DNA of 64,000 nt from JBKHXF01 sp046566145. GTDB lineage: Bacteria; Actinomycetota; Nitriliruptoria; Nitriliruptorales; Nitriliruptoraceae. Location of the stretch: contig JBKHXF010000018.1 in assembly GCA_046566145.1 (NCBI GenBank), forward strand, positions 1 through 64,000. The letters are read 5' to 3'. The position numbers and the translations under genes were made by a program. The notes under the pieces are model-generated. The model was given only the letters and a program-made list of their open reading frames with translations. It made no database searches and was not told where the DNA came from. Positions 15,902-24,283 of the stretch are shown here, in pieces; position 1 is the first letter of the stretch, and every line of letters begins with the position of its first letter.

Positions 15902-17009
15902 CGGGCAGCCGGCCGAGGGTGCGGAGCAGGTCGAGGACGGCCCCGGCGACCTCCGCCGGGCACTCCTCGTGGACGGTGTGCCCGCAGCCCTCGGCGGTGA
16001 CGGCCGCGCCGTCGGTGGCGACCGCGGTCGCGGTGCTGACCGAGGCAGGCACGAGCGAGTCGAGCGACCCGCCGACGGTGACGACGGGCACCCCGATGGC
16101 CGCGAGGGTCGGGCCGTCCAGCGCCGGCGGTGCGTCGGAGACGATGGCGTCCCACAGCCCGCCGTCCCACCCCTCCACGCCGACGGCGCGGCGGTAGGCC
16201 TCGAGCACCTCGTCGGTGAGCCGGGTCGGGTCGCCCCAGCGGCGGGTCACACGGACCGGGTCGAGGTCGTCACCCCGCCAGCGCACCAGCGCCGCCCCGA
16301 TCCCCCGGGCCCACCGGGTGCGCAGCGCCGGGCGCAGCGGTGGGGGTGCCCCGGCGTCGTACGCGGTGGGTGCGCTGACGGCGACGACGCCGGCCCAGCC
16401 GTCCGGGTCGGCCAGCGCCGACTCCAGCGCGATGGTGCCGCCCATCGACACGCCGAGCAGGACGGCGCCGTCGAGGCCCCAGGCGTCGCGCAGCGCGGCT
16501 GCCTGTCGGGCGGCGAACGCCCGGGTGTAGGGCGCGTCGGGCCCCTCCCAGCGGCCATCGGGGGTGGGCCGCTCGGTCAGCCCGAAGCCGGGGCGGTCGA
16601 GCGCGACCGTGCGGACCCCCTGCGCCGCGAGGGCCTCGCCGAGCGGGGCGAACGTGCCGGCGGAGCCGTAGAAGTGGTGCAGCGCGACCACCGTCGGGGC
16701 GCCCGGGACGGCGCCCGGGCCGTCGACCGGCGGCCCCCAGACCCGCACGTGGGTGTCGACGCCGCCGAGCTCGACGAACCGGCTGTCCGGCCAGGCGCGC
16801 GTGGTCGGGTCGACCGGGCCGGTCCGCACCGGCAGGAGCAGCGGCAGGACGGTGACGACGAGCAGGAAGGTGGGGGCCAGGGCCCTGCGGACCGGGTGCA
16901 GGTCGGGGTCGCCCAGCAGGGCCCGGCGCAGGCGTCCGCCGGCGCGCCGCGCGACCTCGAGCTCCACCACGTCGTCGTCTCCGTCCGGGTCCGGCGGTTC
17001 GGACCACAC
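15894..17009 (-). CDS. Alpha/beta hydrolase with N-terminal membrane segment
   Basis: A 371-residue protein. I chose GTG 17009 because GGAG lies six bases upstream; the frame is open further. Residues about 35-60 form a hydrophobic helix (P-T-F-L-L-V-V-T-V-L-P-L-L-L-P-V), so the enzyme is probably membrane-anchored. The catalytic domain has the oxyanion strand H-H-F-Y-G-S, the nucleophile elbow G-V-S-M-G-G, an acid in the S-L-D-S-L-V-P-A region and a late H in G-C-G-H-T-V-H. An epoxide hydrolase, esterase or haloalkane-type activity cannot be separated from sequence. Its 3' end overlaps the convergent GMC gene by eight bases. Confidence 0.8.
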   Translation of the reverse strand: MWSEPPDPDGDDDVVELEVARRAGGRLRRALLGDPDLHPVRRALAPTFLLVVTVLPLLLPVRTGPVDPTTRAWPDSRFVELGGVDTHVRVWGPPVDGPGAVPGAPTVVALHHFYGSAGTFAPLGEALAAQGVRTVALDRPGFGLTERPTPDGRWEGPDAPYTRAFAARQAAALRDAWGLDGAVLLGVSMGGTIALESALADPDGWAGVVAVSAPTAYDAGAPPPLRPALRTRWARGIGAALVRWRGDDLDPVRVTRRWGDPTRLTDEVLEAYRRAVGVEGWDGGLWDAIVSDAPPALDGPTLAAIGVPVVTVGGSLDSLVPASVSTATAVATDGAAVTAEGCGHTVHEECPAEVAGAVLDLLRTLGRLPVS

Positions 17010-17140
17010 GAGGCTCCGGTCGGCCCCGGTCCGGGCGGTTGTACCCTCGCGGGCCAGCTGTGCCCCGCACCCACCGGCCGGACCCCGCCGCCGCGCCCGC
17101 ACGGGCGTCCGCCGCCCACCGCACCCCTGAGGGACCCCGC

Positions 17141-18712
17141 GTGACCTCCCCCGACGACCGCCGCCTGCTCGCCGAGGCCGGCCGACGCCGCACGTTCGCG
17201 ATCATCTCGCACCCCGACGCCGGCAAGACGACCCTGACCGAGAAGTTCCTGCTGTACGCGGGCGCGATCGAGGAGGCGGGGGCGGTCAAGTCCCGCAAGG
17301 TCCAGCGTGCCGCCGCGTCGGACTGGATGGGGCTCGAGCAGGACCGTGGCATCTCGGTGTCGTCGGCCGTGATGCGCTTCGAGCACGACGGCGACGTGTT
17401 CAACCTGCTCGACACCCCTGGCCACCGCGACTTCTCCGAGGACACCTACCGGGTGCTGTCGGGCGTGGACGCGGCCGTGATGGTGCTCGACGCGGCGCGT
17501 GGCGTGGAGCCGCAGACCGAGAAGCTGTTCGCGGTGTGCCGCCGGCGCGGGACCCCGGTCATCACGTTCGTGAACAAGATGGACCGTCCGGCCCCGGAGC
17601 CGCTCGCGATCCTCGACGACATCGAGTCGGTGCTCGGCATCGACGCCACCCCGGTGACGTGGCCGGTGAAGCTCGACGGACGCTTCCGAGGCGTGGTCGA
17701 CCGCCGGGACGGGACCTTCCACCGCTTCGACGCGACCGACCACGGGACCCGGCGCGGCGACGAGGAGATCACCGCCCTGTCGGACCTCGAGGGCGGCGAG
17801 ACGATCGCCGAGGAGGTCGAGCTGCTCGACGAGCTCGGCAAGGACCACGACGACGAGCTGTTCCTCGCGGGCGCGACCACCCCGGTCTTCTTCGGCTCGG
17901 CGCTGTCCAACTTCGGCGTCCGGCTGCTGCTCGACGCGGTGTCGGCGATCGCGCCGCCCCCGCGTCCCCGCGAGGACGTCACCGGCGAGCCGCGCCCGCT
18001 GACGGCGCCGTTCTCCGGGTTCGTCTTCAAGGTCCAGGCCAACATGGACCCGCGCCACCGCGACCGGATCGCGTTCGTGCGCGTGTGCTCCGGGCGATTC
18101 GAGCGCGGCGCTGCGATCACGTGCGACCGCACCGGCCGGACCTTCACGGCGAAGTACGCGCACCAGGTCCTCGGCCGCGAGCGGGTGACGGTCGACGAGG
18201 CCGCACCGGGCGACGTGGTGGGCCTGGTGAACGCGACCGACCTCGTGGTCGGCGACACGCTGTACACCGAGGACCCGGTCGTGTTCCCCCCGGTGCCGAC
18301 GTTCACGCCCGAGCACTTCCGGGTCGCGTACCCGGCGGACCGCTCCCGCTCGAAGCAGTTCCGGACCGGCCTGGAGCAGCTCGACCAGGAGGGTGCCATC
18401 CAGGTGCTGCGGCACGACGACCTCGGCGACCAGGCCCCGGTGCTCGCCGCGGTCGGTGCCCTGCAGTTCGACGTGGCCGAGTGGCGCCTCGAGCACGAGT
18501 TCCGCGCGCCGGTCCGGCTCGAGGGCTGCCGCTGGACGATCGCCCGGCACACCGATGCCGCCGGCGCCGAGGCGCTGCGCGAGATGCGCGACGTCGAGGT
18601 CTACCGCCGGGCCTCCGGCGCCCACATCGCCCTGTTCCGGGACCGCTGGCAGCTCCAGCGCATCCTCGACAACAACCCCGAGATCACCCTCGACGCCGTC
18701 GCCACCACCTGA
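17141..18712 (+). CDS. prfC: Peptide chain release factor 3
   Basis: A 523-residue translational GTPase. It shows the G1 motif S-H-P-D-A-G-K-T-T-L-T-E, the switch II D-T-P-G-H-R-D-F-S-E-D-T-Y-R, and N-K-M-D. The RF3-specific C-terminal domain (R-S-K-Q-F-R-T-G-L-E-Q-L..E-G-A-I-Q-V) separates it from EF-G. RF3 recycles RF1/RF2 from the ribosome after peptide release. GTG 17141 has GAGGGA upstream. It is divergent from the hydrolase gene (131 bp between starts), and its stop lies three bases from the RecQ stop on the other strand. Confidence 0.95.
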   Translation: MTSPDDRRLLAEAGRRRTFAIISHPDAGKTTLTEKFLLYAGAIEEAGAVKSRKVQRAAASDWMGLEQDRGISVSSAVMRFEHDGDVFNLLDTPGHRDFSEDTYRVLSGVDAAVMVLDAARGVEPQTEKLFAVCRRRGTPVITFVNKMDRPAPEPLAILDDIESVLGIDATPVTWPVKLDGRFRGVVDRRDGTFHRFDATDHGTRRGDEEITALSDLEGGETIAEEVELLDELGKDHDDELFLAGATTPVFFGSALSNFGVRLLLDAVSAIAPPPRPREDVTGEPRPLTAPFSGFVFKVQANMDPRHRDRIAFVRVCSGRFERGAAITCDRTGRTFTAKYAHQVLGRERVTVDEAAPGDVVGLVNATDLVVGDTLYTEDPVVFPPVPTFTPEHFRVAYPADRSRSKQFRTGLEQLDQEGAIQVLRHDDLGDQAPVLAAVGALQFDVAEWRLEHEFRAPVRLEGCRWTIARHTDAAGAEALREMRDVEVYRRASGAHIALFRDRWQLQRILDNNPEITLDAVATT

Positions 18713-18715
18713 GCG

Positions 18716-20830
18716 TCACGCCGGCCGGGTCGTGAGCACCAGCGGCAGGACCGGGCGCGGTGCCGGCTCGGTCACCCGCCACGCGCCGGCGGTGAGCGTC
18801 CAGCCGGTGTCGGTGGCGGTGTCGACCAGCAGCACGCCCCCGGTGGGCAGCTCGGCGGCCGCCGGCGTCGTGGTCAGCCGGGCGAGCGCGTTGGCGGCCT
18901 TGTGCGGCGAGTTGGCCTGCTCGGCCTGGCTCGGGCCCGGCGACCAGGCGAGCGCCTCGACGACCGGGAGCCGGCCGAGCACCCCGAGCCGCACGCACAC
19001 CGTCCGGGTCAGCGCGGCGTACGGCGGGGACGGGACCGGCACGATCGCGCTCGGCCGGGTGGGCCAGTCCCACCGTGCCAGCACCCGCACGAGCCCGTCG
19101 ACGACCTCGGTGAGGGCGGCCTCGTCCGGGGTGCCGGTGGCGTCCTCGCCGAGCGAGGCGAGCAGCCGGTCGACGACCTCCCCCCAGCCGGAGTCGTCGC
19201 CGCCCGCGAGCGCCCGCCCCTCGAGCGGGCCGCGGCCCTTCGCGATCCGCCCGCGGACCTCGTCGAGGCCGGGCGGCCACATCCGTCGGGGGCGCAGCAG
19301 CACGTCGCGCTCGCGCAGGAACGCGCGCGCCTCGTCGGCGACGCTCGCCGACACGCCGACGTCGGGCTCCCAGCCGGTGCAGCCCTGGCAGCGCCCGCAG
19401 GCGGTGGCGTCCGGGTCGTCGAGCTGCTCCGCGAGGAACCGCATGAGGCACCCGTCCAGCGCGCCGGCGGTGAGCCTGGCCATCGCCGCGTGCTCGCCCC
19501 GGCGGAGCTCCGCCAGCGCGCGGTACCGCTCGCGGTCGTAGGCCCACGGCACGCCGGTGGCGACCCACCCGGACCCGGCCTTCTCGACGGCCCCGTCGAC
19601 GTCGAGCACCTTCAGCAGCAGGTCGAGCCGGGAGCGCCGCACGTCGACGGCCTGCTCCAGCATCGGCACCGACCGCGGCTCCTCGGTGGAGAGCGCCCCG
19701 AGCACCCGCTCGACCTCGCGCTCCGACGGGATGCCGGCGAGGTCGAAGTGCCGCCAGATGTCGGCGTCCTTGCGGGTCGGCAGCAGCACCACCTCGGCGG
19801 TGTCGATGGCGCGGCCGGCACGTCCCACCTGCTGGTAGTACGCCACGGGCGACGAGGGCGCGCCGAGGTGGACGACGAACGCGAGGTCGGGCTTGTCGAA
19901 CCCCATGCCGAGCGCCGAGGTGGCCACCACCACGTCGAGCTCGTTCGCCTTCAGCCGGGCCTCGATGGCCTCGCGCTCCTCGGGCTCCACGGCGGAGGAG
20001 TACGCGACCGCGTCGCGGCCGCGCTCGGCGAGGAAGGCCGCGACCCGGGACGTGTCGTCGACCGTGAGCGTGTAGACGATGCCGGCGCGGCCGTGCACGG
20101 GACGGTGCGAGGCGACGAAGGCGTCGAGCCACGCGAGCCGCGACTCACCGTCGGGGAGGTCGAGCACGGCGAGCTGCAGCGAGTCGCGGCCGAGGCGCCC
20201 TCGCAGGGTGAGCACGTCGTCGCCGAGCTGCGTGGCGACGTCGGCGGTCACGCGGGCGTTCGCGGTGGCGGTGCAGGCCAGCACCGGCGTGCCGTCGGGC
20301 AGCCCCTCGAGCAGGTCGCGGATGCGCCGGTAGTCGGGCCGGAAGTCGTGGCCCCAGTCCGACACGCAGTGCGCCTCGTCGACCACCAGCAGACCCAGGC
20401 GAGGGGCCAGCACCGCGAGCCGGTCGCGGAACGAGGGGGCGTTGAGCCGCTCGGGCGAGATGAGCAGGACGTCGACCGCGTCGTCGTCGAGCAGCGCGAG
20501 CACCCGGTCCCACTCGTCGGCGTTGGTCGAGTTGATGGTCTCCGCCGAGAGCCCGAGCCGCCGGGCCGCCTCGACCTGGTCGCGCATGAGCGCCAGCAGC
20601 GGGGAGACGACCAGCGTCGGGCCGGCCCCGGTGGCGCGGCGCAGGGCCGTCGCGATCCAGTAGACGGCCGACTTGCCCCAGCCGGTGCGCTGGACCAGCA
20701 GCACGCGCCGGCGGTCGTCCGCGAGCGCCCCGATCGCCTCGGCCTGGTCGTCGCGCAGGACGGCGTCCGGGCCCGCGAGGGTCGTCAGGAGGTCCTGGGC
20801 GCGTTCGGCGGTCGCGGTGGCGGCGGGCAC
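18716..20830 (-). CDS. recQ: RecQ family ATP-dependent DNA helicase with phosphoribosyltransferase-like C-terminus
   Basis: A 704-residue helicase. Walker A is T-G-W-G-K-S (residues 49-54), Walker B V-V-D-E-A-H-C-V-S-D-W-G-H-D-F-R-P, then A-T-A-N-A-R and the helicase C motifs with Y-Y-Q-Q-V-G-R-A-G-R. A zinc-type C-G-R-C-Q-G-C is near residue 465. After about residue 590 there is no standard HRDC domain; instead A-I-V-P-V-P-S and later G-V-L-L-V-D-T-A-T-D-T-G-W-T-L-T resemble a ComF-type phosphoribosyltransferase with a PRPP loop. The protein unwinds DNA in recombination and repair; the role of the tail is unclear. GTG 20830 has no clear ribosome site, so the start is uncertain. Confidence 0.88.
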   Translation of the reverse strand: MPAATATAERAQDLLTTLAGPDAVLRDDQAEAIGALADDRRRVLLVQRTGWGKSAVYWIATALRRATGAGPTLVVSPLLALMRDQVEAARRLGLSAETINSTNADEWDRVLALLDDDAVDVLLISPERLNAPSFRDRLAVLAPRLGLLVVDEAHCVSDWGHDFRPDYRRIRDLLEGLPDGTPVLACTATANARVTADVATQLGDDVLTLRGRLGRDSLQLAVLDLPDGESRLAWLDAFVASHRPVHGRAGIVYTLTVDDTSRVAAFLAERGRDAVAYSSAVEPEEREAIEARLKANELDVVVATSALGMGFDKPDLAFVVHLGAPSSPVAYYQQVGRAGRAIDTAEVVLLPTRKDADIWRHFDLAGIPSEREVERVLGALSTEEPRSVPMLEQAVDVRRSRLDLLLKVLDVDGAVEKAGSGWVATGVPWAYDRERYRALAELRRGEHAAMARLTAGALDGCLMRFLAEQLDDPDATACGRCQGCTGWEPDVGVSASVADEARAFLRERDVLLRPRRMWPPGLDEVRGRIAKGRGPLEGRALAGGDDSGWGEVVDRLLASLGEDATGTPDEAALTEVVDGLVRVLARWDWPTRPSAIVPVPSPPYAALTRTVCVRLGVLGRLPVVEALAWSPGPSQAEQANSPHKAANALARLTTTPAAAELPTGGVLLVDTATDTGWTLTAGAWRVTEPAPRPVLPLVLTTRPA

Positions 20831-21060
20831 GGGGGTCCGTTCGGGGCGTCGGCGTGGTGAGCGTGGGGTCGAGCATGCCCGCCCGGCGTGACACCGGCCA
20901 ACGCCCGGCGTGTCCGGCCTGTGGACGCCGACGAGCGTGGAGCGGGGGGTGTGGGCCATACTCACGGACCCGTCGGCGACCCGTGCGACCCGACGGCCAC
21001 CTCCCCGCTGGCGCCTCGTGCACCCGCGCCGCGGACCGCACCGACCCGGGATCCTCCTCC

Positions 21061-21822
21061 GTGGGCCTGCTCGACCTGCTCGACCCCAACCTCCTGCGCA
21101 GCATGGCCGCGGCGACCCTCGTCACCGTGCTCGTGCTGGCCGTCGTCGGCGTGCGCCGCCGGCGCGTGCAGACGGCCGGCGGCCCGCGCCGGCGGGGTCG
21201 GCTCGGCCTGCCCACGCTGGGCCTGCTCGTGGGCGGCACGCTCGGCCCGCTGCTGGCGACGCTCACGCCGAACACGCTGCGGATCGACGTCCGCGGCTGC
21301 CACCTCGGCCCGCCCCCGGTCGTCATCCCGGACGGGCTGCCGTTCGCGGCGGACGTGGCGCTGAACTCCGCGTTGCTGCTGCCGCTCGGCATCGGGCTCG
21401 GGCTCGCCCCGCGGCGCCTCCGCCGGCGCCTGCTCGTGCCGGCCCTGCTGCTCTCCCCGGCCATCGAGACCGTCCAAGCGCTCGTGCCCGGCATCTACCG
21501 GTTCTGCCAGGTCAGCGACGCGATCGCCAACGTCGGCGGCCTGCTGCTCGGCCTCGCGATCGGGCTGCTGCTCGCCCGCCTCCGCGCGGTCGTCCTCGGC
21601 GTCGCCGTGGACGAGGGCGGCGGCTTCCACGGCCCGTCCGCCGCGCAGCGGGTCCGGCTGACGACCCGGCGCCAGCGCGGCCGCCGGCGCCGCCGCCGCC
21701 GCAGCGCCGAGGCCCGCGCGGAGGCCCGGGCCGAGCGGCAGCGCCGCCGGCGACGGCGGAGGCGCGCGAAGGGCGAGGCCGCCCGGGTCATCCGGGCCCC
21801 CCGCGGCGTCGACCGCTGGTGA
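21061..21822 (+). CDS. VanZ-like membrane protein with Arg-rich C-terminal tail
   Basis: A 253-residue protein with about four to five transmembrane helices. The VanZ-type pattern is visible: F-A-A-D-V-A-L-N-S-A-L-L-L-P-L-G-I-G in one helix, S-P-A-I-E-T-V-Q-A-L-V-P-G, then S-D-A-I-A-N-V-G-G-L-L-L-G. Residues about 200-245 are extraordinarily basic, with two long Arg runs around bases 21670-21770, expected on the cytoplasmic side. VanZ is linked to glycopeptide (teicoplanin) resistance in enterococci, but the chromosomal family is of unknown function. GTG 21061 is preceded only by a weak GGGA. The stop is four bases from the convergent SRPBCC gene stop. Confidence 0.75.
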   Translation: MGLLDLLDPNLLRSMAAATLVTVLVLAVVGVRRRRVQTAGGPRRRGRLGLPTLGLLVGGTLGPLLATLTPNTLRIDVRGCHLGPPPVVIPDGLPFAADVALNSALLLPLGIGLGLAPRRLRRRLLVPALLLSPAIETVQALVPGIYRFCQVSDAIANVGGLLLGLAIGLLLARLRAVVLGVAVDEGGGFHGPSAAQRVRLTTRRQRGRRRRRRRSAEARAEARAERQRRRRRRRRAKGEAARVIRAPRGVDRW

Positions 21823-21826
21823 GGCC

Positions 21827-22306
21827 TCAGGCCGGCACGACGTCGCCGTAGTGGTCGGCGATCCGCGCCACGAGCGTGTCGCGGACCCTCGCCACCTCGT
21901 GGTCGAGCACCCGCTGGGCGATCGGCCGGGCGATCCGCGGCAGCTTCAGCTCGACGTCGACGCCGAACGTCGCGTGGACGTCCGACCCCCCGTGCGCCGA
22001 CGGCACGGCCGTGAGTACGATGTCGAGGGCGCAGGGGGTGAACCCGGGGACCGGGTCACCCACGATGCGGACCGTCGCCCGCTCCGGCTGGTGCGCCTCG
22101 ACCGTGACCCGGATGCAGGCGGCGGCCCGGACCCCGATGCCCGCGACCTGCAGCCCCGGGAGGATCCACCGGACGTCGTCGGACTCCGGGTCGAGCAGCC
22201 CGTCGACGAGCTCGTGGCGGAGCTCGACGGTGGTGATGTCGTCTACGATGGTGCGCGGTGGCGCGTCGACGTGGACGGTCGTCTCCCCGCGGTGGGACAG
22301 GCGCAT
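21827..22306 (-). CDS. SRPBCC-like protein
   Basis: A 159-residue soluble protein, start ATG 22306 with GGGAG eight bases upstream. Alternating polar and hydrophobic strands (G-E-T-T-V-H-V-D-A-P-P-R at the start, then A-T-V-R-I-V-G-D, A-L-D-I-V-L-T-A and H-A-T-F-G-V-D-V-E) and a long C-terminal helix (A-Q-R-V-L-D-H-E-V-A-R-V-R) suggest a helix-grip fold like that of polyketide cyclases and CoxG-like proteins. No catalytic residues are recognisable. It is the last gene before the tRNA-Leu region. Confidence 0.6.
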   Translation of the reverse strand: MRLSHRGETTVHVDAPPRTIVDDITTVELRHELVDGLLDPESDDVRWILPGLQVAGIGVRAAACIRVTVEAHQPERATVRIVGDPVPGFTPCALDIVLTAVPSAHGGSDVHATFGVDVELKLPRIARPIAQRVLDHEVARVRDTLVARIADHYGDVVPA

Positions 22307-22509
22307 GGGTCGGGCTCCCGGTCACGCGCGGCCCCCGGCGGCGGCGCGTCTCACCTGACTCTTCGGTCCGGTGGGCCCGGCCGTCTGGCCAGCCCGTGCC
22401 GTCTCCGTCGGCCGCGGTGACGCCCACCACAGCAGGTGCGCCGCAGTGACGCGAGCACCCTGCGTCGGACCGGCGCCCGGCACACGATCCGGGAACGACC
22501 CCGGACACG

Positions 22510-22541
22510 ACGACGCCCGGCCGAGTCCGGCCGGGCGTCGT
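22510..22541 (-). terminator. Hairpin terminator downstream of tRNA-Leu
   Basis: A perfect 13-bp stem, ACGACGCCCGGCC (22510-22522) with GGCCGGGCGTCGT (22529-22541), encloses a six-base loop. It starts 12 bases after the encoded CCA end of the tRNA on the minus strand. There is no marked U-tract, as is usual in this GC-rich group. Confidence 0.75.
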
Positions 22542-22552
22542 GGGTGCTGCGG

Positions 22553-22639
22553 TGGTGCGCGAGAGAGGACTTGAACCTCCACCCCGTTTCCGGGACACGG
22601 CCCTCAACCGTGCGCGTCTGCCTGTTCCGCCACTCGCGC
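22553..22639 (-). tRNA. tRNA-Leu (anticodon GAG), CCA encoded
   Basis: The minus strand reads as a class II tRNA of 87 nt. The acceptor stem GCGCGAG pairs with CTCGCGC, followed by discriminator A and encoded CCA. The anticodon stem is GCACGG/CCGTGT with loop T-T-G-A-G-G-G, giving GAG, which reads CUC/CUU leucine codons. A long variable arm (CCCG-GAAA-CGGG) and a T-arm with T-T-C-A-A-G-T are present. The surrounding 435-bp gap (22307-22741) contains only this gene, its promoter and its terminator. Confidence 0.95.
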
Positions 22640-22669
22640 GTGGCCCCCGGCGCTCCCGGGGAGGGCGGC

Positions 22670-22699
22670 AGGATAACCGCGCCCACCACGGGCCGCCAA
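22670..22699 (-). promoter_or_regulatory. Candidate sigma-70-type promoter for tRNA-Leu
   Basis: On the minus strand TTGGCG (22699-22694) and TATCCT (22675-22670) are 18 bases apart, with the -10 box about 30 bases before the mature tRNA 5' end. Both hexamers match the consensus only partly. Confidence 0.5.
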
Positions 22700-22741
22700 C
22701 CGCGCGCCGCGGTGCTGTCGGCGCGCACGCCGACGTGCCGA

Positions 22742-24283
22742 TCAGCCCTCGACGCGCCACGCGCCCGCGTCCCAGAACCCGGCGCCGGCCCACGCCGACG
22801 GGCGCACGCCGGTGAGCCGGGGGTGCCACGCGTGGGCGATCCCGACCCGGTAGAGCGGGGTCACGACGGCGGCATCCCGTAGCACCGCGAAGCCCGGGGC
22901 GAGGGCCTCGCGCCGCGCCTCGGCGGTCCCCTCCGCGCCGGCGGCCGCGGACCGCGCCACGGTGGTCACGTCGTCGCCGGCGCCACCCTCCCCGAGCAGC
23001 CACGTCAGGTCGGGGCTCGGCAGCGAGCGGACGACGACGAGGCGGGCGTCGACCTCGTCGACGGGGTCGAACGAGTCGGGGACGCTGACGCCGACGAGCC
23101 GTAGCGTGACGCCGGCGAGCGAGGCCTCCCGCTGCACCGTCCGTCCGGTGAGCCCGCTGATGTCCGGCCCCCGCGGGAGCAGCAGGACCGGCTCCCGCGG
23201 CAGGGAGACCCGGCTCGGCAGCGGCGGCGTCCCGGTCCCGACGGTCCACGGACCGTCGACCCCGGGCACCGGGGAGGTCAGCACGCCGCCGGCGTCGGCC
23301 AGCAGGCCCTCGATGAAGCGGGTCAGGTCGAGGGCCTCGACGATGCGCCGGCGGTCGTCGGCCCGGTCGGGACCCGTCAGCACCCCGCCTGGCTCGTCGA
23401 ACGCCAGCCCGACCCAGGTGCCCCCGAGCGGTGCCTCGGCGCGCACCTCGTCGAGACGGGCGGCACGGACGACGGGGTTCAGGGCCGCGTGCCCGACGAC
23501 CGCGTCGACCTCGCCGCGCGACAGCAGCCCGAGCGCGGTCTCGTAGGAGGGCACCACGTCCACGTCGATGCCCTCCGCACCGGGCGGCCCGAGGGGGCTG
23601 CGCGGGTTGGCGTCGAGCGTCACCGAGCGGCCCTCGACGGCATCGACCACGCGGAACCAGCCCCCGCTGACGGGGACCTCGTCACGGAAGGCGTCGAGGC
23701 CCCCCTCGGCGAGCACGTGGGCGGGCAGCACACCGGGCGCGCCGGAGAGCAGGGCCGGCCAGGTGCCGACCGGCGCCGGCGCGTCGATGCGCACCGTGTC
23801 CACGTCGACCGCCACGACCTCGCCGACCCCGGCCCAGGCGTCGGGCCGGGCCGCCCGCAGCGCCTCCGCGGTGGCCACGACGTCGGCGGACGTGACCGGC
23901 GCACCGTCCGACCAGGCGCCGGCGGCGAGGTCGACCTCGACCTGCCAGCCGTCGTCGCCGCGCGTCTCGGTGGCGGCGACCGCCAGGCCGGGGCGCCACT
24001 GCCCGGCCGGGTCGACCCGGTAGAGCGGCAGGCCCCACAGGGCGGCCAGGTCGACGGCCGCGGGGTCGCGGGGGTCGAGCCCGACGAACGCCGCGGGGCT
24101 GTCCGGGTAGGCGACCCGGATCCTACGGGTCGGCACCGCCTCGCCGGCGGCGTCGGTGGCCTCGGAGGCGCCGCCGGCCGGCGGGGTCGTCGCGTCCCCA
24201 CGGACCGGCACCCCGGGGGCGAGCCCCGTGCACCCGGCCGCGAGCAGCAGCAGCGCGCCGACGAGCGTCCGGGCGCCCCGCAC
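22742..24283 (-). CDS. ABC transporter substrate-binding lipoprotein (family 5, peptide-type)
   Basis: A 513-residue lipoprotein: the GTG at 24283, hydrophobic core, and lipobox L-A-A-G-C give a lipidated Cys18. The mature domain follows the SBP_bac_5 plan, with L-W-G-L-P-L-Y-R, A-G-A-W-S-D-G-A-P-V-T-S-A-D-V and a late P-L-Y-R-V-G-I-A-H-A-W. Compared with the gene before it, the sequence is more divergent. The start codon overlaps the upstream stop by one base (TAGTG), so translation is coupled. No permease or ATPase gene is adjacent. It is the last gene before the tRNA-Leu region. Confidence 0.85.
   Translation of the reverse strand: MRGARTLVGALLLLAAGCTGLAPGVPVRGDATTPPAGGASEATDAAGEAVPTRRIRVAYPDSPAAFVGLDPRDPAAVDLAALWGLPLYRVDPAGQWRPGLAVAATETRGDDGWQVEVDLAAGAWSDGAPVTSADVVATAEALRAARPDAWAGVGEVVAVDVDTVRIDAPAPVGTWPALLSGAPGVLPAHVLAEGGLDAFRDEVPVSGGWFRVVDAVEGRSVTLDANPRSPLGPPGAEGIDVDVVPSYETALGLLSRGEVDAVVGHAALNPVVRAARLDEVRAEAPLGGTWVGLAFDEPGGVLTGPDRADDRRRIVEALDLTRFIEGLLADAGGVLTSPVPGVDGPWTVGTGTPPLPSRVSLPREPVLLLPRGPDISGLTGRTVQREASLAGVTLRLVGVSVPDSFDPVDEVDARLVVVRSLPSPDLTWLLGEGGAGDDVTTVARSAAAGAEGTAEARREALAPGFAVLRDAAVVTPLYRVGIAHAWHPRLTGVRPSAWAGAGFWDAGAWRVEG

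Noticed and set aside
21061..21822. Glycopeptide resistance cluster
   Set aside because: The VanZ-like protein stands alone; there is no VanA/H/X-type ligase or dehydrogenase.
22307..22741. Possible integration site at tRNA-Leu
   Set aside because: No integrase gene, no duplicated tRNA 3' end and no mobile genes nearby; both sides look chromosomal.
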